NCBI GenBank assembly: GCA_025352885.1
Contig: JANXRZ010000207.1
Span: 1 to 34,778, forward strand
Direction of reading: 5' to 3'
Length of the DNA: 34,778 bases
DNA from: Pseudomonadota bacterium
GTDB taxonomy: Bacteria > Pseudomonadota > Gammaproteobacteria > Burkholderiales > SG8-39
Below, piece after piece: positions 16,562 to 24,604 of the stretch. A program made the translations under genes and the position numbers. A model generated the notes under the pieces. That model was not told the origin of the DNA and searched no databases. It saw nothing but the letters and a program-made list of their open reading frames with translations. Every line of letters starts with the position of its first letter. The first letter of the stretch is position 1.

Positions 16562-16831
16562 CTACGCCTCGGGCGTCTTCGTCTTGCTCGCGTAGCGGCG
16601 CTTGAATTTCTCGATGCGGCCGGCGGTATCGACGATCTTCTGCTTGCCCGTGTAGAACGGGTGCGACTCGGAGGAGATCTCGATCTTCACGAGGGGGTAC
16701 TCCTTACCGTCGGTCCATTTTATCGTCTCGCGTCCCTTGGTTTCAACGCAGGAGCGCGTCAGGAACGAGAAATTGCAGCTCGTGTCGGTGAAGATCACGT
16801 CGGTGTATTCGGGGTGGCCGGAGGTTTTCAT
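16562..16831 (-). CDS. rpmE2: 50S ribosomal protein L31, type B
   Basis: An 89-residue ribosomal protein L31 of the type B (zinc-independent) class. It has [22 protein letters not shown] at the N terminus, then [38 protein letters not shown]. The four-cysteine zinc site of type A L31 is missing; only two isolated cysteines remain. The start at 16831 (MKTSGHPEY) fits the family and has AGGA 7 bases upstream; an upstream in-frame ATG would add eight unconserved residues. A promoter and a terminator flank it, so it can be transcribed independently of rho. Confidence 0.95.
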   Translation of the reverse strand: MKTSGHPEYTDVIFTDTSCNFSFLTRSCVETKGRETIKWTDGKEYPLVKIEISSESHPFYTGKQKIVDTAGRIEKFKRRYASKTKTPEA

Positions 16832-16902
16832 TCTTGAATCCTGTGGTTGCAGCACCTTTTCCCGCTGGATTGTGCAGCGGCGCGCTGGAAAATGAGGGGC
16901 GG

Positions 16903-16931
16903 ATTGTACGGAAATCAGGGGGTTATAGCAA
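16903..16931 (-). promoter_or_regulatory. Sigma-70-type promoter for rpmE2
   Basis: On the minus strand TTGCTA, a 17-base spacer and TACAAT form a good sigma-70 match, beginning just after the rho stop codon. The predicted transcript start leaves a leader of about 65 bases before the rpmE2 ATG. Confidence 0.55.
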
Positions 16932-16934
16932 TAG

Positions 16935-18197
16935 CTACCGGCCCCCGCGCATGGAGTCGAAGAAGTCCGAGTTGGTCTTCGTGGCGCGGACCTTGTCGAT
17001 CAGGAATTCGGCTGCTTCGAGCTCGTCCATAGGATAGAGGAGCTTCCTGAGCACCCAGATCTTCTGCAGGATGTCTTTCTCGATCAGCAGCTCTTCACGG
17101 CGCGTGCCCGACCGGTTGACGTTGATGGCGGGGTAGATGCGCTTTTCGGCCATGCGGCGGTCGAGGTGGATCTCGAGGTTGCCGGTGCCCTTGAATTCTT
17201 CGTAGATCACGTCGTCCATGCGGCTGCCGGTTTCGATCAGCGCCGTCGCAATGATCGTCAGGCTGCCGCCTTCTTCGATGTTGCGCGCCGCCCCGAAGAA
17301 GCGCTTGGGCTTCTGCAACGCATTCGCATCGACACCGCCTGTCAGGACCTTGCCGGAGGCTGGCTGCACCGTGTTGTAAGCGCGCGCGAGGCGCGTGATC
17401 GAATCGAGCAGAATGATCACGTCCTTCTTGTGCTCGACAAGGCGCTTGGCCTTCTCGATGACCATCTCGGCCACCTGCACGTGGCGTTGGGCGGGCTCGT
17501 CAAAAGTCGAGGCCACCACTTCGCCCTTAACGGTGCGCGTCATTTCGGTTACTTCTTCCGGGCGCTCGTCGATCAGCAGCACCATCATCACCGCTTCAGG
17601 GTGATTGGAAGTGATTGCGTGCGCGATGTGCTGCATGAGCACCGTCTTGCCGGCTTTTGGCGGGCTGACGATGAGGCCACGCTGGCCCTTGCCGATAGGC
17701 GCAACGATGTCGATGATGCGGCCGGTAATGTTTTCTTCCGCCTTGATCTCGCGCTCGAGCTTGAGCAGCTCGGTCGGATGCAGAGGGGTGAGGTTCTCGA
17801 AAAGGATCTTGCCTTTGGAGGCTTCGGGTGGCTCCCCGTTGACCTTGTCGACCTTGACGAGGGCGAAGTACCTCTCGCCATCTTTTGGGGTGCGGATCTC
17901 GCCGTCGATCGTGTCCCCGGTGTGCAGGTTGAACCGGCGGATCTGCGAGGGCGAGACGTAAATGTCGTCCGTGCTCGCGAGGTACGAAGTGTCGGGCGAG
18001 CGCAGGAAGCCGAACCCGTCGGGCAGGACTTCGAGGGTCCCGTCACCGAAGATCGAGTCGCCCTTTTTCGCTCGATTTTTCAGGATCGCGAAGACAAGAT
18101 CCTGTTTACGCAGGCGGTTTGCACCCTCGATTTCATTCGTGACGGCGATGTCGACGAGTTGGGTGACGTGCTGGGATTTCAGTTCTGATAAATGCAT
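16935..18197 (-). CDS. rho: Transcription termination factor Rho
   Basis: A 420-residue Rho, the hexameric ATP-dependent RNA helicase that ends transcription at C-rich unstructured RNA. The N-terminal helical and cold-shock-like RNA-binding domain (MHLSELKS to about 130) contains [13 protein letters not shown], part of the primary RNA site. The ATPase part has Walker A (SPPKAGKT, near 180), Walker B ([16 protein letters not shown], near 260) with the Q-loop, and the arginine-finger region near [17 protein letters not shown]. Length matches E. coli (419), without the large insertions of high-GC Actinobacteria. The ATG lacks a clear ribosome site. It follows trxA on the same strand, an order common in this class. 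Confidence 0.98.
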   Translation of the reverse strand: MHLSELKSQHVTQLVDIAVTNEIEGANRLRKQDLVFAILKNRAKKGDSIFGDGTLEVLPDGFGFLRSPDTSYLASTDDIYVSPSQIRRFNLHTGDTIDGEIRTPKDGERYFALVKVDKVNGEPPEASKGKILFENLTPLHPTELLKLEREIKAEENITGRIIDIVAPIGKGQRGLIVSPPKAGKTVLMQHIAHAITSNHPEAVMMVLLIDERPEEVTEMTRTVKGEVVASTFDEPAQRHVQVAEMVIEKAKRLVEHKKDVIILLDSITRLARAYNTVQPASGKVLTGGVDANALQKPKRFFGAARNIEEGGSLTIIATALIETGSRMDDVIYEEFKGTGNLEIHLDRRMAEKRIYPAINVNRSGTRREELLIEKDILQKIWVLRKLLYPMDELEAAEFLIDKVRATKTNSDFFDSMRGGR

Positions 18198-18425
18198 GGC
18201 GAACGCCGAAAAGGAATGAAGCGTGGAACGCGGGAGCTTCGAAGGAGGGGGCGCACCGCAACTAACGGGTGCAGGGGCCTGCCTGGACTTGCCAAAAATC
18301 TTGTGGAGCCTGGGACTGGTGAACTAGTGAGACTGGGCCGCGCCGGGGAGGATTGTTTGCCAGACTGCCTGTTTCTTGACTTTGCGTCCAGCGGCGCGGC
18401 ACCTCAGTGGATAAGAGTATGACCT
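18198..18425 (-). other. Long leader / intergenic region between trxA and rho
   Basis: These 228 bases have no supported gene. They contain a 9-base inverted repeat (GCCGCGCCG at 18337-18345 against CGGCGCGGC at 18392-18400) with a 46-base loop that could fold downstream of trxA. Rho messages in several bacteria carry long leaders used for autogenous control, so this may be a rho leader; no rhoL-like peptide was convincing. Confidence 0.4.
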
Positions 18426-18755
18426 TTAGATATTGCTGTCAAGGAAGGCGGTGAGCTGCGACTTTGAAAGCGCGCCGACCTTGGTCGCTTCGACGTTGCC
18501 GTTCTTGAACAGCATCAGCGTGGGGATGCCGCGAATGCCGAACTTCGCCGGCACAGCTTGGTTTTCGTCGACGTTGATCTTCGCAATCTTCAGGCGGCCT
18601 TCGTAGTCCTTCGCGACTTCTTCGAGAATCGGCGCGATCGATTTGCACGGGCCGCACCACTCGGCCCAATAATCCAGCAGGACGGGGACATCGGACTTCA
18701 GTACATCGGGCTCGAAGCTTTCGTCGGTGATGTGATGGATCGCAGAACTGCTCAT
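18426..18755 (-). CDS. trxA: Thioredoxin
   Basis: A 109-residue classical thioredoxin, the cytoplasmic protein-disulfide reductase reduced by NADPH-thioredoxin reductase. The active site WCGPC is at residues 33-37. The buried Asp is in VLLDYWAEW, and the cis-proline is in [15 protein letters not shown]. Length and spacing are normal. GAGG lies about 5 bases before the ATG. It is upstream of rho on the same strand and divergent from the ferredoxin gene. Confidence 0.98.
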   Translation of the reverse strand: MSSSAIHHITDESFEPDVLKSDVPVLLDYWAEWCGPCKSIAPILEEVAKDYEGRLKIAKINVDENQAVPAKFGIRGIPTLMLFKNGNVEATKVGALSKSQLTAFLDSNI

Positions 18756-18831
18756 ATTTCCTCGGTTGGCTATTGGGGGGTGCGGTGTTCCGGAATACTG
18801 GAGTGGCGCCGCCGCGGGCGCTTGTGCAGCA

Positions 18832-18859
18832 ATTATGGGGGCGAGCGCGGCGAACGCAA
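18832..18859 (-). promoter_or_regulatory. Candidate sigma-70 promoter for trxA
   Basis: On the minus strand TTGCGT, a 16-base spacer and CATAAT (5 of 6 matches to TATAAT) lie about 76 bases before the trxA ATG. The call is by motif only. Confidence 0.42.
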
Positions 18860-18866
18860 GGGCACG

Positions 18867-18875
18867 TGCTAAACT
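18867..18875 (+). promoter_or_regulatory. Candidate extended -10 element for fdxA
   Basis: TGCTAAACT fits an extended -10 (TGn plus TAAACT) about 53 bases before the ferredoxin ATG. No -35 hexamer is recognisable. It lies next to the divergent trxA promoter candidate. Confidence 0.33.
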
Positions 18876-18927
18876 GCGGATTCGTAAACGTTATTTCGCC
18901 AACATCAAACGCTTTCCCAAGCCCGCA

Positions 18928-19251
18928 ATGACCTTTGTAGTCACCGAATCCTGTATCAAGTGCAAGTACACCGACTGCGTCGATGTCTGTCCCGTGGACT
19001 GCTTTCGCGAGGGGCCGAACATGCTCGTGATCGATCCGGAGGAGTGCATCGATTGCACCCTGTGCGTTCCTGAGTGCCCGGTGGAGGCGATTTTTGCGGA
19101 AGACGACGTGCCGGATACGCAGCAGCCCTTCATCGCCCTGAACGCGGAACTCTCGCTGGCCTGGAAACCGCTCATCGAGCGCAAGGATGCGCCGGCCGAT
19201 GCCGACGAGTGGAGCAAGGTCAAGGACAAGAAGCAGCTGCTCGAGCGCTAG
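18928..19251 (+). CDS. fdxA: 7Fe ferredoxin (FdxA)
   Basis: A 107-residue ferredoxin of the Azotobacter FdI type carrying one [3Fe-4S] and one [4Fe-4S] cluster. The N-terminal cluster region is [18 protein letters not shown] (about 9-26), where the modified spacing gives the 3Fe site. The second is [12 protein letters not shown] (about 40-51). A C-terminal extension of about 50 residues follows, typical of this group. It is a cytoplasmic low-potential electron carrier; the partner is not evident. The ATG at 18928 is chosen because the family begins MTFVVTE; longer in-frame upstream sequence is basic and unconserved. Confidence 0.96.
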   Translation: MTFVVTESCIKCKYTDCVDVCPVDCFREGPNMLVIDPEECIDCTLCVPECPVEAIFAEDDVPDTQQPFIALNAELSLAWKPLIERKDAPADADEWSKVKDKKQLLER

Positions 19252-19278
19252 GCACCCGCAGTCGCGCGATTTCGCGCC

Positions 19279-19320
19279 GTCATCCCGCGGTCATCCCGCG
19301 GTCATCCCGCAGTCATCCAT
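19279..19320. repeat. Short tandem repeat between fdxA and cydB
   Basis: Three adjacent 11-base copies (GTCATCCCGCG, GTCATCCCGCG, GTCATCCCGCA) are followed by a partial fourth (GTCATCC). The last copy contains the stop codon of the convergent cydB gene. There is no T-tract, so it is not an ordinary intrinsic terminator. Confidence 0.85.
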
Positions 19321-20305
19321 AGGTCAGGGCACGAACCTTGCCGCCAAACACGCGATAAGCGAAAGCCGTGTACCCGGCCAGGAACGGCACCACCACTGCC
19401 ACGCCATAGAAGAGCATCCAGAGCGCCGAAGGATGCGCCGCCGCTTCCCAGATGGTCAGGCGGTCGATGAGCAGGAAGGGAAAAAGGCTGTATCCCAATC
19501 CTGCGAATGCAAGGACGAAGATGGCGACGCTGCCGGCGAAAGGCAGCCAGTCCCGCGAAGTTGCGCCGTCGCGCATTCGCCCCGTCGCCCGCCAGACCAC
19601 GACCCACGCAGCCACGCTTGCAATCGGCAGGAGCATCAGCCCGAGCGTGTTCGGGAAATCGAACCACTTTGCGCGCACCGTGCCGCTCACAAGCGGCGTG
19701 GCCAGGCTGACAAGCGCGACCCCCAATGCTACCCACAGGAGGCCCCAGCGCGCCAACCCGAACGCTTTCCGTTGCAGTTCGCCTTCAGTGCGCAGGATCA
19801 GCCAGGTTGCACCCAGCAAGACGTACCCACCGCAGAGCGAGGCACCGGTCATGACGGCAAAGGCCCAGTAGCCGAAGCCCGGGTGGAACCCGGTGATGTA
19901 CCGGCCGAGCATTAACCCTTGCGCGAACGACGCGAGGAACGAGCCGAACCAGAAGAGCCAGTTCCAGAGGTCGCGATGCCAGCCTTCGGCCTTGATGCGA
20001 AATTCGAAGGCGACGCCGCGCAGCATGAGGCCGATCAGCATGCCTGCCACCGGCAGGTAGAGCGCGCCAAGGATGACGCCATGCGCAATGGGAAAGGCGG
20101 CCAGCAGCACGCCTATGCCGAGCACGAGCCATGTTTCGTTCGCGTCCCAGAACGGGCCGATCGTAGCGACCATGAGGCCTTGCTCCTCCGGGTTACCGGC
20201 GGGCATCAGCATGCCGACGCCGAGGTCATAGCCGTCGAGCACTACGTACATCAGGATCGCAAGGCCCATGACGCCGGTAAACACGAGCGGCAGGTCGAGG
20301 CTCAT
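19313..20305 (-). CDS. cydB: Cytochrome bd ubiquinol oxidase subunit II
   Basis: A 330-residue polytopic membrane protein, the structural partner of CydA in the bd-type quinol oxidase. The N terminus (DLPLVFTGVMGLAILMYVVLDGYDLGVGML) and the following GPFWDANETWLVLG are the most conserved CydB segments. About nine hydrophobic helices are visible. It is shorter than E. coli CydB (379) and close in size to CioB-type proteins. It overlaps cydA by 4 bases, so the two are coupled. No small CydX-type gene is apparent after it. Confidence 0.96.
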   Translation of the reverse strand: MSLDLPLVFTGVMGLAILMYVVLDGYDLGVGMLMPAGNPEEQGLMVATIGPFWDANETWLVLGIGVLLAAFPIAHGVILGALYLPVAGMLIGLMLRGVAFEFRIKAEGWHRDLWNWLFWFGSFLASFAQGLMLGRYITGFHPGFGYWAFAVMTGASLCGGYVLLGATWLILRTEGELQRKAFGLARWGLLWVALGVALVSLATPLVSGTVRAKWFDFPNTLGLMLLPIASVAAWVVVWRATGRMRDGATSRDWLPFAGSVAIFVLAFAGLGYSLFPFLLIDRLTIWEAAAHPSALWMLFYGVAVVVPFLAGYTAFAYRVFGGKVRALTYG

Positions 20306-21609
20306 TTACCGGATCCTTTTCCCGCCATATTCGTGATCACTACCAGATAGGCGAGCAGCATTGCCGAATACGTAAGCACGTATCCGGTGAGGCTCGCGCC
20401 GAGCGAACCCTCGGACGCCTTGCCAAGGGCATCTGCGGTCCGGAGGAGGCCGGTGACGAGCCAGGGCTGCCGGCCGATCTCGGTCACCATCCAGCCGCAG
20501 AGCGTCGCGATCCAGCCGGCAAAGGTGGACGCGGCGAACGCCCACAGCAGCCAGCGTGGGGGCGGCGAGGGCCGGCGCAGCAGCCAGGTGCCGGTCCACG
20601 AAAGCGTGAGCATCAACAGTCCGATGCCGACCATCGCGCGGAAGGCGAAGAACACCGGGGCGACGGGCGGGATATCCGCGCCGAAGGCATCGAGCCCCTT
20701 GATCTCGCCATCGAGGTCGTGGGCGAGGACCAGGCTCGCGAGTTTCGGGATTTCAATGGCGACATCGTTACGGCGCTCTTTTTCGTTCGGTATGGCAAAT
20801 AGAACTAGCGGCGCGCCTTTCTCCGTTTTCCACAGCGCTTCGATGGCTGCGATTTTCGCTGGCTGGTGCTCGAGCGTATTCAAGCCATGCAGGTCGCCCA
20901 CGAAGATCTGCAGCGGCGCGAGCACGGCCGCCACAAAAGCGCCGGTGCGCAGGCCCCGCAAGGCGGCCGCATCGTCCTTGGCCCGCAACAGCCGCCAGGC
21001 CGACAGGCCGGCAATGACGAAGCACCCCGTCAATCCGGAGGCGAGCAGCATGTGCGTGAGGCGATAGGGGAAGGAGGGATTGAAGATCACCGCCACCCAG
21101 CTGGCGGCAATGATCTGCCCGTCCGCGATCACATGACCGGCCGGGGTCTGCATCCACGAGTTGAGCGCGAGGATCCAGAACGCGGACAGCGTGGTCCCGA
21201 CGGCGACGATTATCGTGGACAGGAGGTGGACCTTCGGCGAGACGCGATCCATGCCGAAGAGCATCACGCCCAGGAAAGTCGCCTCGAGGAAGAACGCGAA
21301 CAGTATTTCGTACGCAAGCAACGGCCCTGCGATATTGCCGACTCGCGCCATGTAGCCGGGCCAGTTGGTGCCGAACTGGAAGGACATCGTCACGCCGGAT
21401 ACGACACCCATCGCAAAGGACAGCGCGAACACCTTCACCCAGACCCGGTAGATGTCCAGCCAGTGCGCCCCGCCTCCGCGGTAATGGCGGACGCGGAAAT
21501 ACACCAGGAACCACGCAAGCGAAATCGTCAGCGTGGGAAACAGGATGTGGAACGCGATGTTCAGCCCGAACTGGGCGCGCGCGAGCAGCAGGGGGGCGGC
21601 GGGATCCAT
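20302..21609 (-). CDS. cydA: Cytochrome bd ubiquinol oxidase subunit I, short Q-loop (CioA-like)
   Basis: A 435-residue heme-bearing subunit of a bd-type oxidase, which oxidises quinol and reduces O2 to water at the inner membrane. Heme-ligand His21 lies in FGLNIAFHILFP. The conserved FQFGTNWPGYM and GRQPW (379-383, inside the WMVTEIGRQPWLV block) are present. The periplasmic Q-loop, roughly residues 240-320, is much shorter than in E. coli CydA (522 residues), matching the cyanide-insensitive Cio subclass and acid-bacterial enzymes. Assembly transporter cydDC is not in the window. It is divergent from the cytochrome b561 gene, with 110 bases between. Confidence 0.96.
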   Translation of the reverse strand: MDPAAPLLLARAQFGLNIAFHILFPTLTISLAWFLVYFRVRHYRGGGAHWLDIYRVWVKVFALSFAMGVVSGVTMSFQFGTNWPGYMARVGNIAGPLLAYEILFAFFLEATFLGVMLFGMDRVSPKVHLLSTIIVAVGTTLSAFWILALNSWMQTPAGHVIADGQIIAASWVAVIFNPSFPYRLTHMLLASGLTGCFVIAGLSAWRLLRAKDDAAALRGLRTGAFVAAVLAPLQIFVGDLHGLNTLEHQPAKIAAIEALWKTEKGAPLVLFAIPNEKERRNDVAIEIPKLASLVLAHDLDGEIKGLDAFGADIPPVAPVFFAFRAMVGIGLLMLTLSWTGTWLLRRPSPPPRWLLWAFAASTFAGWIATLCGWMVTEIGRQPWLVTGLLRTADALGKASEGSLGASLTGYVLTYSAMLLAYLVVITNMAGKGSGK

Positions 21610-21719
21610 GACAGCATGCCTTCAGCTTTGTCCCATTCTAGTCCGGGCAAGGCCCTCTTGCGTTGTAAGGTTCCTGCGACGCGCGCGACCAAGCAGGGAC
21701 ACTCGAAGGGAGGTTCTTT

Positions 21720-22346
21720 ATGAAATTGGCAGAGAAGGAAGCGGACTGGGTCAGGATTCACCCGTTGGTCGTGCGCATCACCCACTGGGTCAACGTGGTC
21801 GCGGTGCTTGTCATGGTGTTCAGCGGCTGGCGGATCTACAACGCCTCGCCCATCTTCGACTTCGTTTTTCCCAAGGCCATCACGCTCGGCGGCTGGCTGG
21901 GTGGCGCCATCCAGTGGCATTTTGCAGCGATGTGGCTTTTTGTGCTGAACGGGCTTTTGTATGTCGGGTACGGCATTGTTTCCGGCCACTTCCGCCGCAA
22001 ACTGCTGCCGATCCGGCCCGGCGAGGTCCTCAGGGACGTCCTCGGCGCGTTGCGCGGCAAGCTCGCGCATGACGACCTGTCTGTCTACAACGCGGCGCAG
22101 CGGGCCGCCTACGTTTCTCTCATTCTCGCGCTTGTCGTGCTGGTGCTCTCGGGCCTGGCGATCTGGAAGCCGGTGCAGTTCTACTGGCTCGCCTGGCTGA
22201 TGGGCGACTTCGACAACGCGCGCGTCGTGCATTTCATTGCGATGGCCGCGACGGTCGCCATAGTCCTCGCCCACGTAGCGATGGTGGTGCTCGTCCCGCG
22301 CACTTTCCCGACCATGATCACCGGCAAGACCCGGAGGCCCGCATGA
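21720..22346 (+). CDS. Cytochrome b561-type membrane subunit
   Basis: A 208-residue membrane cytochrome b of the b561/hydrogenase-type family. About four transmembrane helices are visible (near 23-40, 65-90, 130-150 and 172-195). Histidines in RIHPLVVRITHWVN (His14, His22), IQWHFAAMW and DNARVVHFIAM plus AHVAMV are suitable for two b hemes. It should pass electrons between quinones and a periplasmic partner. The next gene encodes an exported molybdopterin oxidoreductase and overlaps or abuts it, which makes that the likely partner. A strong GGGAGG precedes the ATG. Confidence 0.9.
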   Translation: MKLAEKEADWVRIHPLVVRITHWVNVVAVLVMVFSGWRIYNASPIFDFVFPKAITLGGWLGGAIQWHFAAMWLFVLNGLLYVGYGIVSGHFRRKLLPIRPGEVLRDVLGALRGKLAHDDLSVYNAAQRAAYVSLILALVVLVLSGLAIWKPVQFYWLAWLMGDFDNARVVHFIAMAATVAIVLAHVAMVVLVPRTFPTMITGKTRRPA

Positions 22347-23104
22347 AAAGGAGTTCCACGATGGGCAACAGTTTCCTCGACCATCGGACACCGGCCATCC
22401 AGAAGCTCGAGCGCCGCCTGTTCCTCCGGCAAAGCCTTTCGCTCGGCGCGCTGGCCTTGCTCTCCGGGTGCGAGCTGACCGACCAGGAGTCGGTGCAGAA
22501 AGTGTTGACCGGCATGTCCGGCTGGAATGATGGGGCGCAGGCCTGGCTTTTCGACCCCAAGCGCCTTGCGCCTGAATTCCCGGAAAGCGCAATCACCACG
22601 CCCTTCCCATTCAACGCGTATTACGGCGAGGACGAGGTTCGCAAGATCGACGGCCAAGGCTACAAGCTCGAGCTTGCAGGCCTCGTCCGAGAGAAGAAAC
22701 CCTGGACTCTGCCCGCGCTATATGCGCTGCCGCAGGTTTCCCAGGTAACGCGCCACATTTGCGTGGAAGGCTGGAGCGCGATCGGCAAATGGGGCGGCGT
22801 GCGTTTTTCCGATTTCCTCGCGCGCATCGGCGCGGACACCACGGCGAAGTACGTCGGGTTCAAGTGCGGGGACGATTACCACACGAGTGTTGACATGGCT
22901 ACTGCGCTGCATCCGCAGACCCAGCTGACTCTGCGATTTGCGGACCAGATCCTGCTGCCGAAGTACGGCTTTCCCATGAAGCTGCGCATGCCGACTAAGC
23001 TTGGCTACAAGAACCCCAAGCACATCATGGCAATCACCGTGTCCAACACCAACCCGGGCGGGTACTGGGAAGACCAGGGCTATAACTGGTTTGGCGGTAG
23101 CTAG
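22343..23104 (+). CDS. Exported molybdopterin-dependent oxidoreductase (sulfite-oxidase fold)
   Basis: A 253-residue enzyme with a sulfite-oxidase-type molybdopterin domain. Its N terminus has a twin-arginine motif (RRLFLRQ at 24-30) followed by LSGC (40-43), a lipobox, so it is probably folded with cofactor, exported by Tat and lipid-anchored. The Mo-coordinating cysteine is Cys140 in RHICVEGWSAIGKWGG. KLRMPTKLGYKNPKHI near the end is the conserved cofactor-binding tail. With the upstream cytochrome b it forms a pair analogous to MsrPQ, though the cytochrome is of another family, so the substrate (sulfoxide, sulfite or other) is open. An ATG at 22361 with AAGGAG upstream is an equally good start. 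Confidence 0.9.
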   Translation: MKRSSTMGNSFLDHRTPAIQKLERRLFLRQSLSLGALALLSGCELTDQESVQKVLTGMSGWNDGAQAWLFDPKRLAPEFPESAITTPFPFNAYYGEDEVRKIDGQGYKLELAGLVREKKPWTLPALYALPQVSQVTRHICVEGWSAIGKWGGVRFSDFLARIGADTTAKYVGFKCGDDYHTSVDMATALHPQTQLTLRFADQILLPKYGFPMKLRMPTKLGYKNPKHIMAITVSNTNPGGYWEDQGYNWFGGS

Positions 23105-23808
23105 GCGCCCAGTTTCTCTGCCAGCTGCGGGAAAGTATCGACGACCATCGTGTGCGCCGGATTCGGCATGGGGTCCGGCGGACCGCCGACGCCCCACTCG
23201 GCTGGGCGCTTCACGAAAGCGGTCTTGTACCCGCAGTCGAGCGCGGCGTTCAGGTCGAAATTGTGGCAGGCGACCATGAGGATCTGCGCCGGTTCCAGTT
23301 GCAACAGCTTCGCTGCGCGCTGGTAAGCCTCGGGCCGCGTCTTGTAGATCCCCCACATCTCGCACGAAAGGATCGCGTCCCAGTCGATTCCGTTCCTTTT
23401 CGACACGTCGACGACCAGCGAGGTGGTGAGCAAGGTGAATGAAGCGACGGCGTACCGCTTGCGCAGCCGCGCTAGCGCGGGGGCGAAGTCCGGCCACGCA
23501 TCGAGCGCATGCCAAGTGCGCCAGATCGCGTCACGGTCTTCCGTCGTAAGCGCCTCCAACCTGTTGTCCTCGATGACTTCATCCAGCACGCGCCTGTGCA
23601 CGTCGTCGAAGTTGAAAGAAGGGTTCACCTGCCCGACGATGCCCTTAAGCGAGCGCCGGCGGTATTCGTTGGTGAGGGCTGCCCAATCCGCGGACAAGCC
23701 GCGACGGGCGCCGGCCTCGGCAAACGCACGGCAGATTCCGCTATGCCAGTCGAGCACGGTCCCGCCGGTGTCGAAGGTAAGGGCCTTGATTTCGTCAACG
23801 AGCGCCAT
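23101..23808 (-). CDS. HAD hydrolase, haloacid dehalogenase type II-like
   Basis: A 235-residue HAD-superfamily protein of the L-2-haloacid dehalogenase type. The nucleophile motif is FDTGGTVLDW with Asp13; the second acid of phosphatase DxD motifs is absent, as in dehalogenases. Motif III lysine is in GIYKTRPEAYQ, and the motif IV region reads VACHNFDLNAALDCG, where dehalogenase relatives usually have an Asp or Ser near the His-Asn. True dehalogenase activity is unproven. AAGGAA precedes the ATG. It begins 8 bases after the anti-sigma gene, as third gene of the sigma operon. Its stop shares the palindrome CTAG with the convergent molybdoenzyme gene. Confidence 0.85.
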   Translation of the reverse strand: MALVDEIKALTFDTGGTVLDWHSGICRAFAEAGARRGLSADWAALTNEYRRRSLKGIVGQVNPSFNFDDVHRRVLDEVIEDNRLEALTTEDRDAIWRTWHALDAWPDFAPALARLRKRYAVASFTLLTTSLVVDVSKRNGIDWDAILSCEMWGIYKTRPEAYQRAAKLLQLEPAQILMVACHNFDLNAALDCGYKTAFVKRPAEWGVGGPPDPMPNPAHTMVVDTFPQLAEKLGA

Positions 23809-23816
23809 GGTGTTCC

Positions 23817-24020
23817 TTAATGGTGGGGCGGGAGGTCGTCTTCGTCCCCGCCCTGGTAGCGGGATGCGGACCGGTGAAGAAAGGCGAGCTGCGCCTTCAC
23901 CCGCGAACAAGTCGTGCAGATGAGGAGATGCAGTCGCAAAGCGGTCCGCTGGCTGAAATCGAGATCGCGGTCGAGCCCTTCGGAAATCAGCCGGCTTGCG
24001 GCCTTACAGTCGAGCTTCAT
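23817..24020 (-). CDS. Small zinc-finger (zf-HC2) anti-sigma factor
   Basis: A 67-residue soluble protein with the anti-sigma zinc-finger pattern His31-x3-Cys35-x2-Cys38 (HLLICTTC) and an upstream Cys5 as possible fourth ligand. A helix (CKAASRLISEGLDRDL) precedes it and an acidic, His-ended tail follows. It has no membrane segment, so it would act in the cytoplasm, binding the ECF sigma factor and probably releasing it on oxidation or zinc loss (family knowledge on ZAS proteins). Its ATG overlaps the sigma stop by one base (TGATG), indicating coupled translation. The longer in-frame version is rejected because it would run into the sigma gene. Confidence 0.87.
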   Translation of the reverse strand: MKLDCKAASRLISEGLDRDLDFSQRTALRLHLLICTTCSRVKAQLAFLHRSASRYQGGDEDDLPPHH

Positions 24021-24595
24021 CACCGGCCGCCTGCCCCGATCCAGTTGCGCTCGAGGCACTCCCGCAGGCGCATCCTCGCTCGAAACAGCAGCACCCAGCA
24101 GTTGGATGTGGTGATCTTCATCGCTGCGCAGATCTCACTCGTTTCAAGGCCCATCACTTCACGCATGGCGAAGGCCTGCGCAGTCGCCTTGGGCAGGCTC
24201 TCCATGCATCGCTCGAGCACCTCGAAGAATCGTTGGCGGGACAGCGTCTCCTCCGGGTTGCCCCAGTCGGCCGGCCTGTCGGCATGGTGGCCGTCCAGCA
24301 GGAACAGCGGGTCCATGTCCGCGGTGGAGGACTCGTATTCCTCCAAGCTTTTCTCGCGGCTCGCCTTGCGGATGATGTCGACGATCTTGTGCTTGAGGAT
24401 GCCGATCAGCCAAGTGCGCACGGACGATCCGCCGGCAAACGATTCGGCGCCACGGAGCGCCGCATACAGCGTTTCCTGCACGGCGTCTTCGGCCTGGGCG
24501 TGATTGCGCAACTGGAGCATTGCGTACTTGAGGAGTTGCGGCCGGTGTCCATCGAGGTCCTGGGCGCTTACGGCGCCAGGAGGAGTGCGTGCCAT
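24020..24595 (-). CDS. ECF-type RNA polymerase sigma factor
   Basis: A 191-residue group IV sigma factor. Region 2 includes LLKYAMLQLRNHAQAEDAVQETLYAAL (about 22-48) and SSVRTWLIGILKHKIVDIIRK (57-77), which contact core polymerase and the -10 element. A linker of about 45 residues (DMDPLFLLDGHHADRPADWGNP) follows. Region 4 has LPKATAQAFAMREVMGLETSEICAAMKITTSNCWVLLFRARMRLRE, the -35-binding helix-turn-helix. Domain order and partner resemble betaproteobacterial sigma/zinc-finger pairs such as neisserial MseR (from memory). The start lacks a good ribosome site. It lies 51 bases after the cyclase gene. Confidence 0.93.
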   Translation of the reverse strand: MARTPPGAVSAQDLDGHRPQLLKYAMLQLRNHAQAEDAVQETLYAALRGAESFAGGSSVRTWLIGILKHKIVDIIRKASREKSLEEYESSTADMDPLFLLDGHHADRPADWGNPEETLSRQRFFEVLERCMESLPKATAQAFAMREVMGLETSEICAAMKITTSNCWVLLFRARMRLRECLERNWIGAGGR

Positions 24596-24604
24596 TGCGC
24601 TTGA

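Noticed and set aside
18198..18425. Possible tRNA or small RhoL-type peptide ahead of rho
   Set aside because: No cloverleaf could be drawn and the only candidate frame starts with GTG, has no ribosome site and no conserved pattern.
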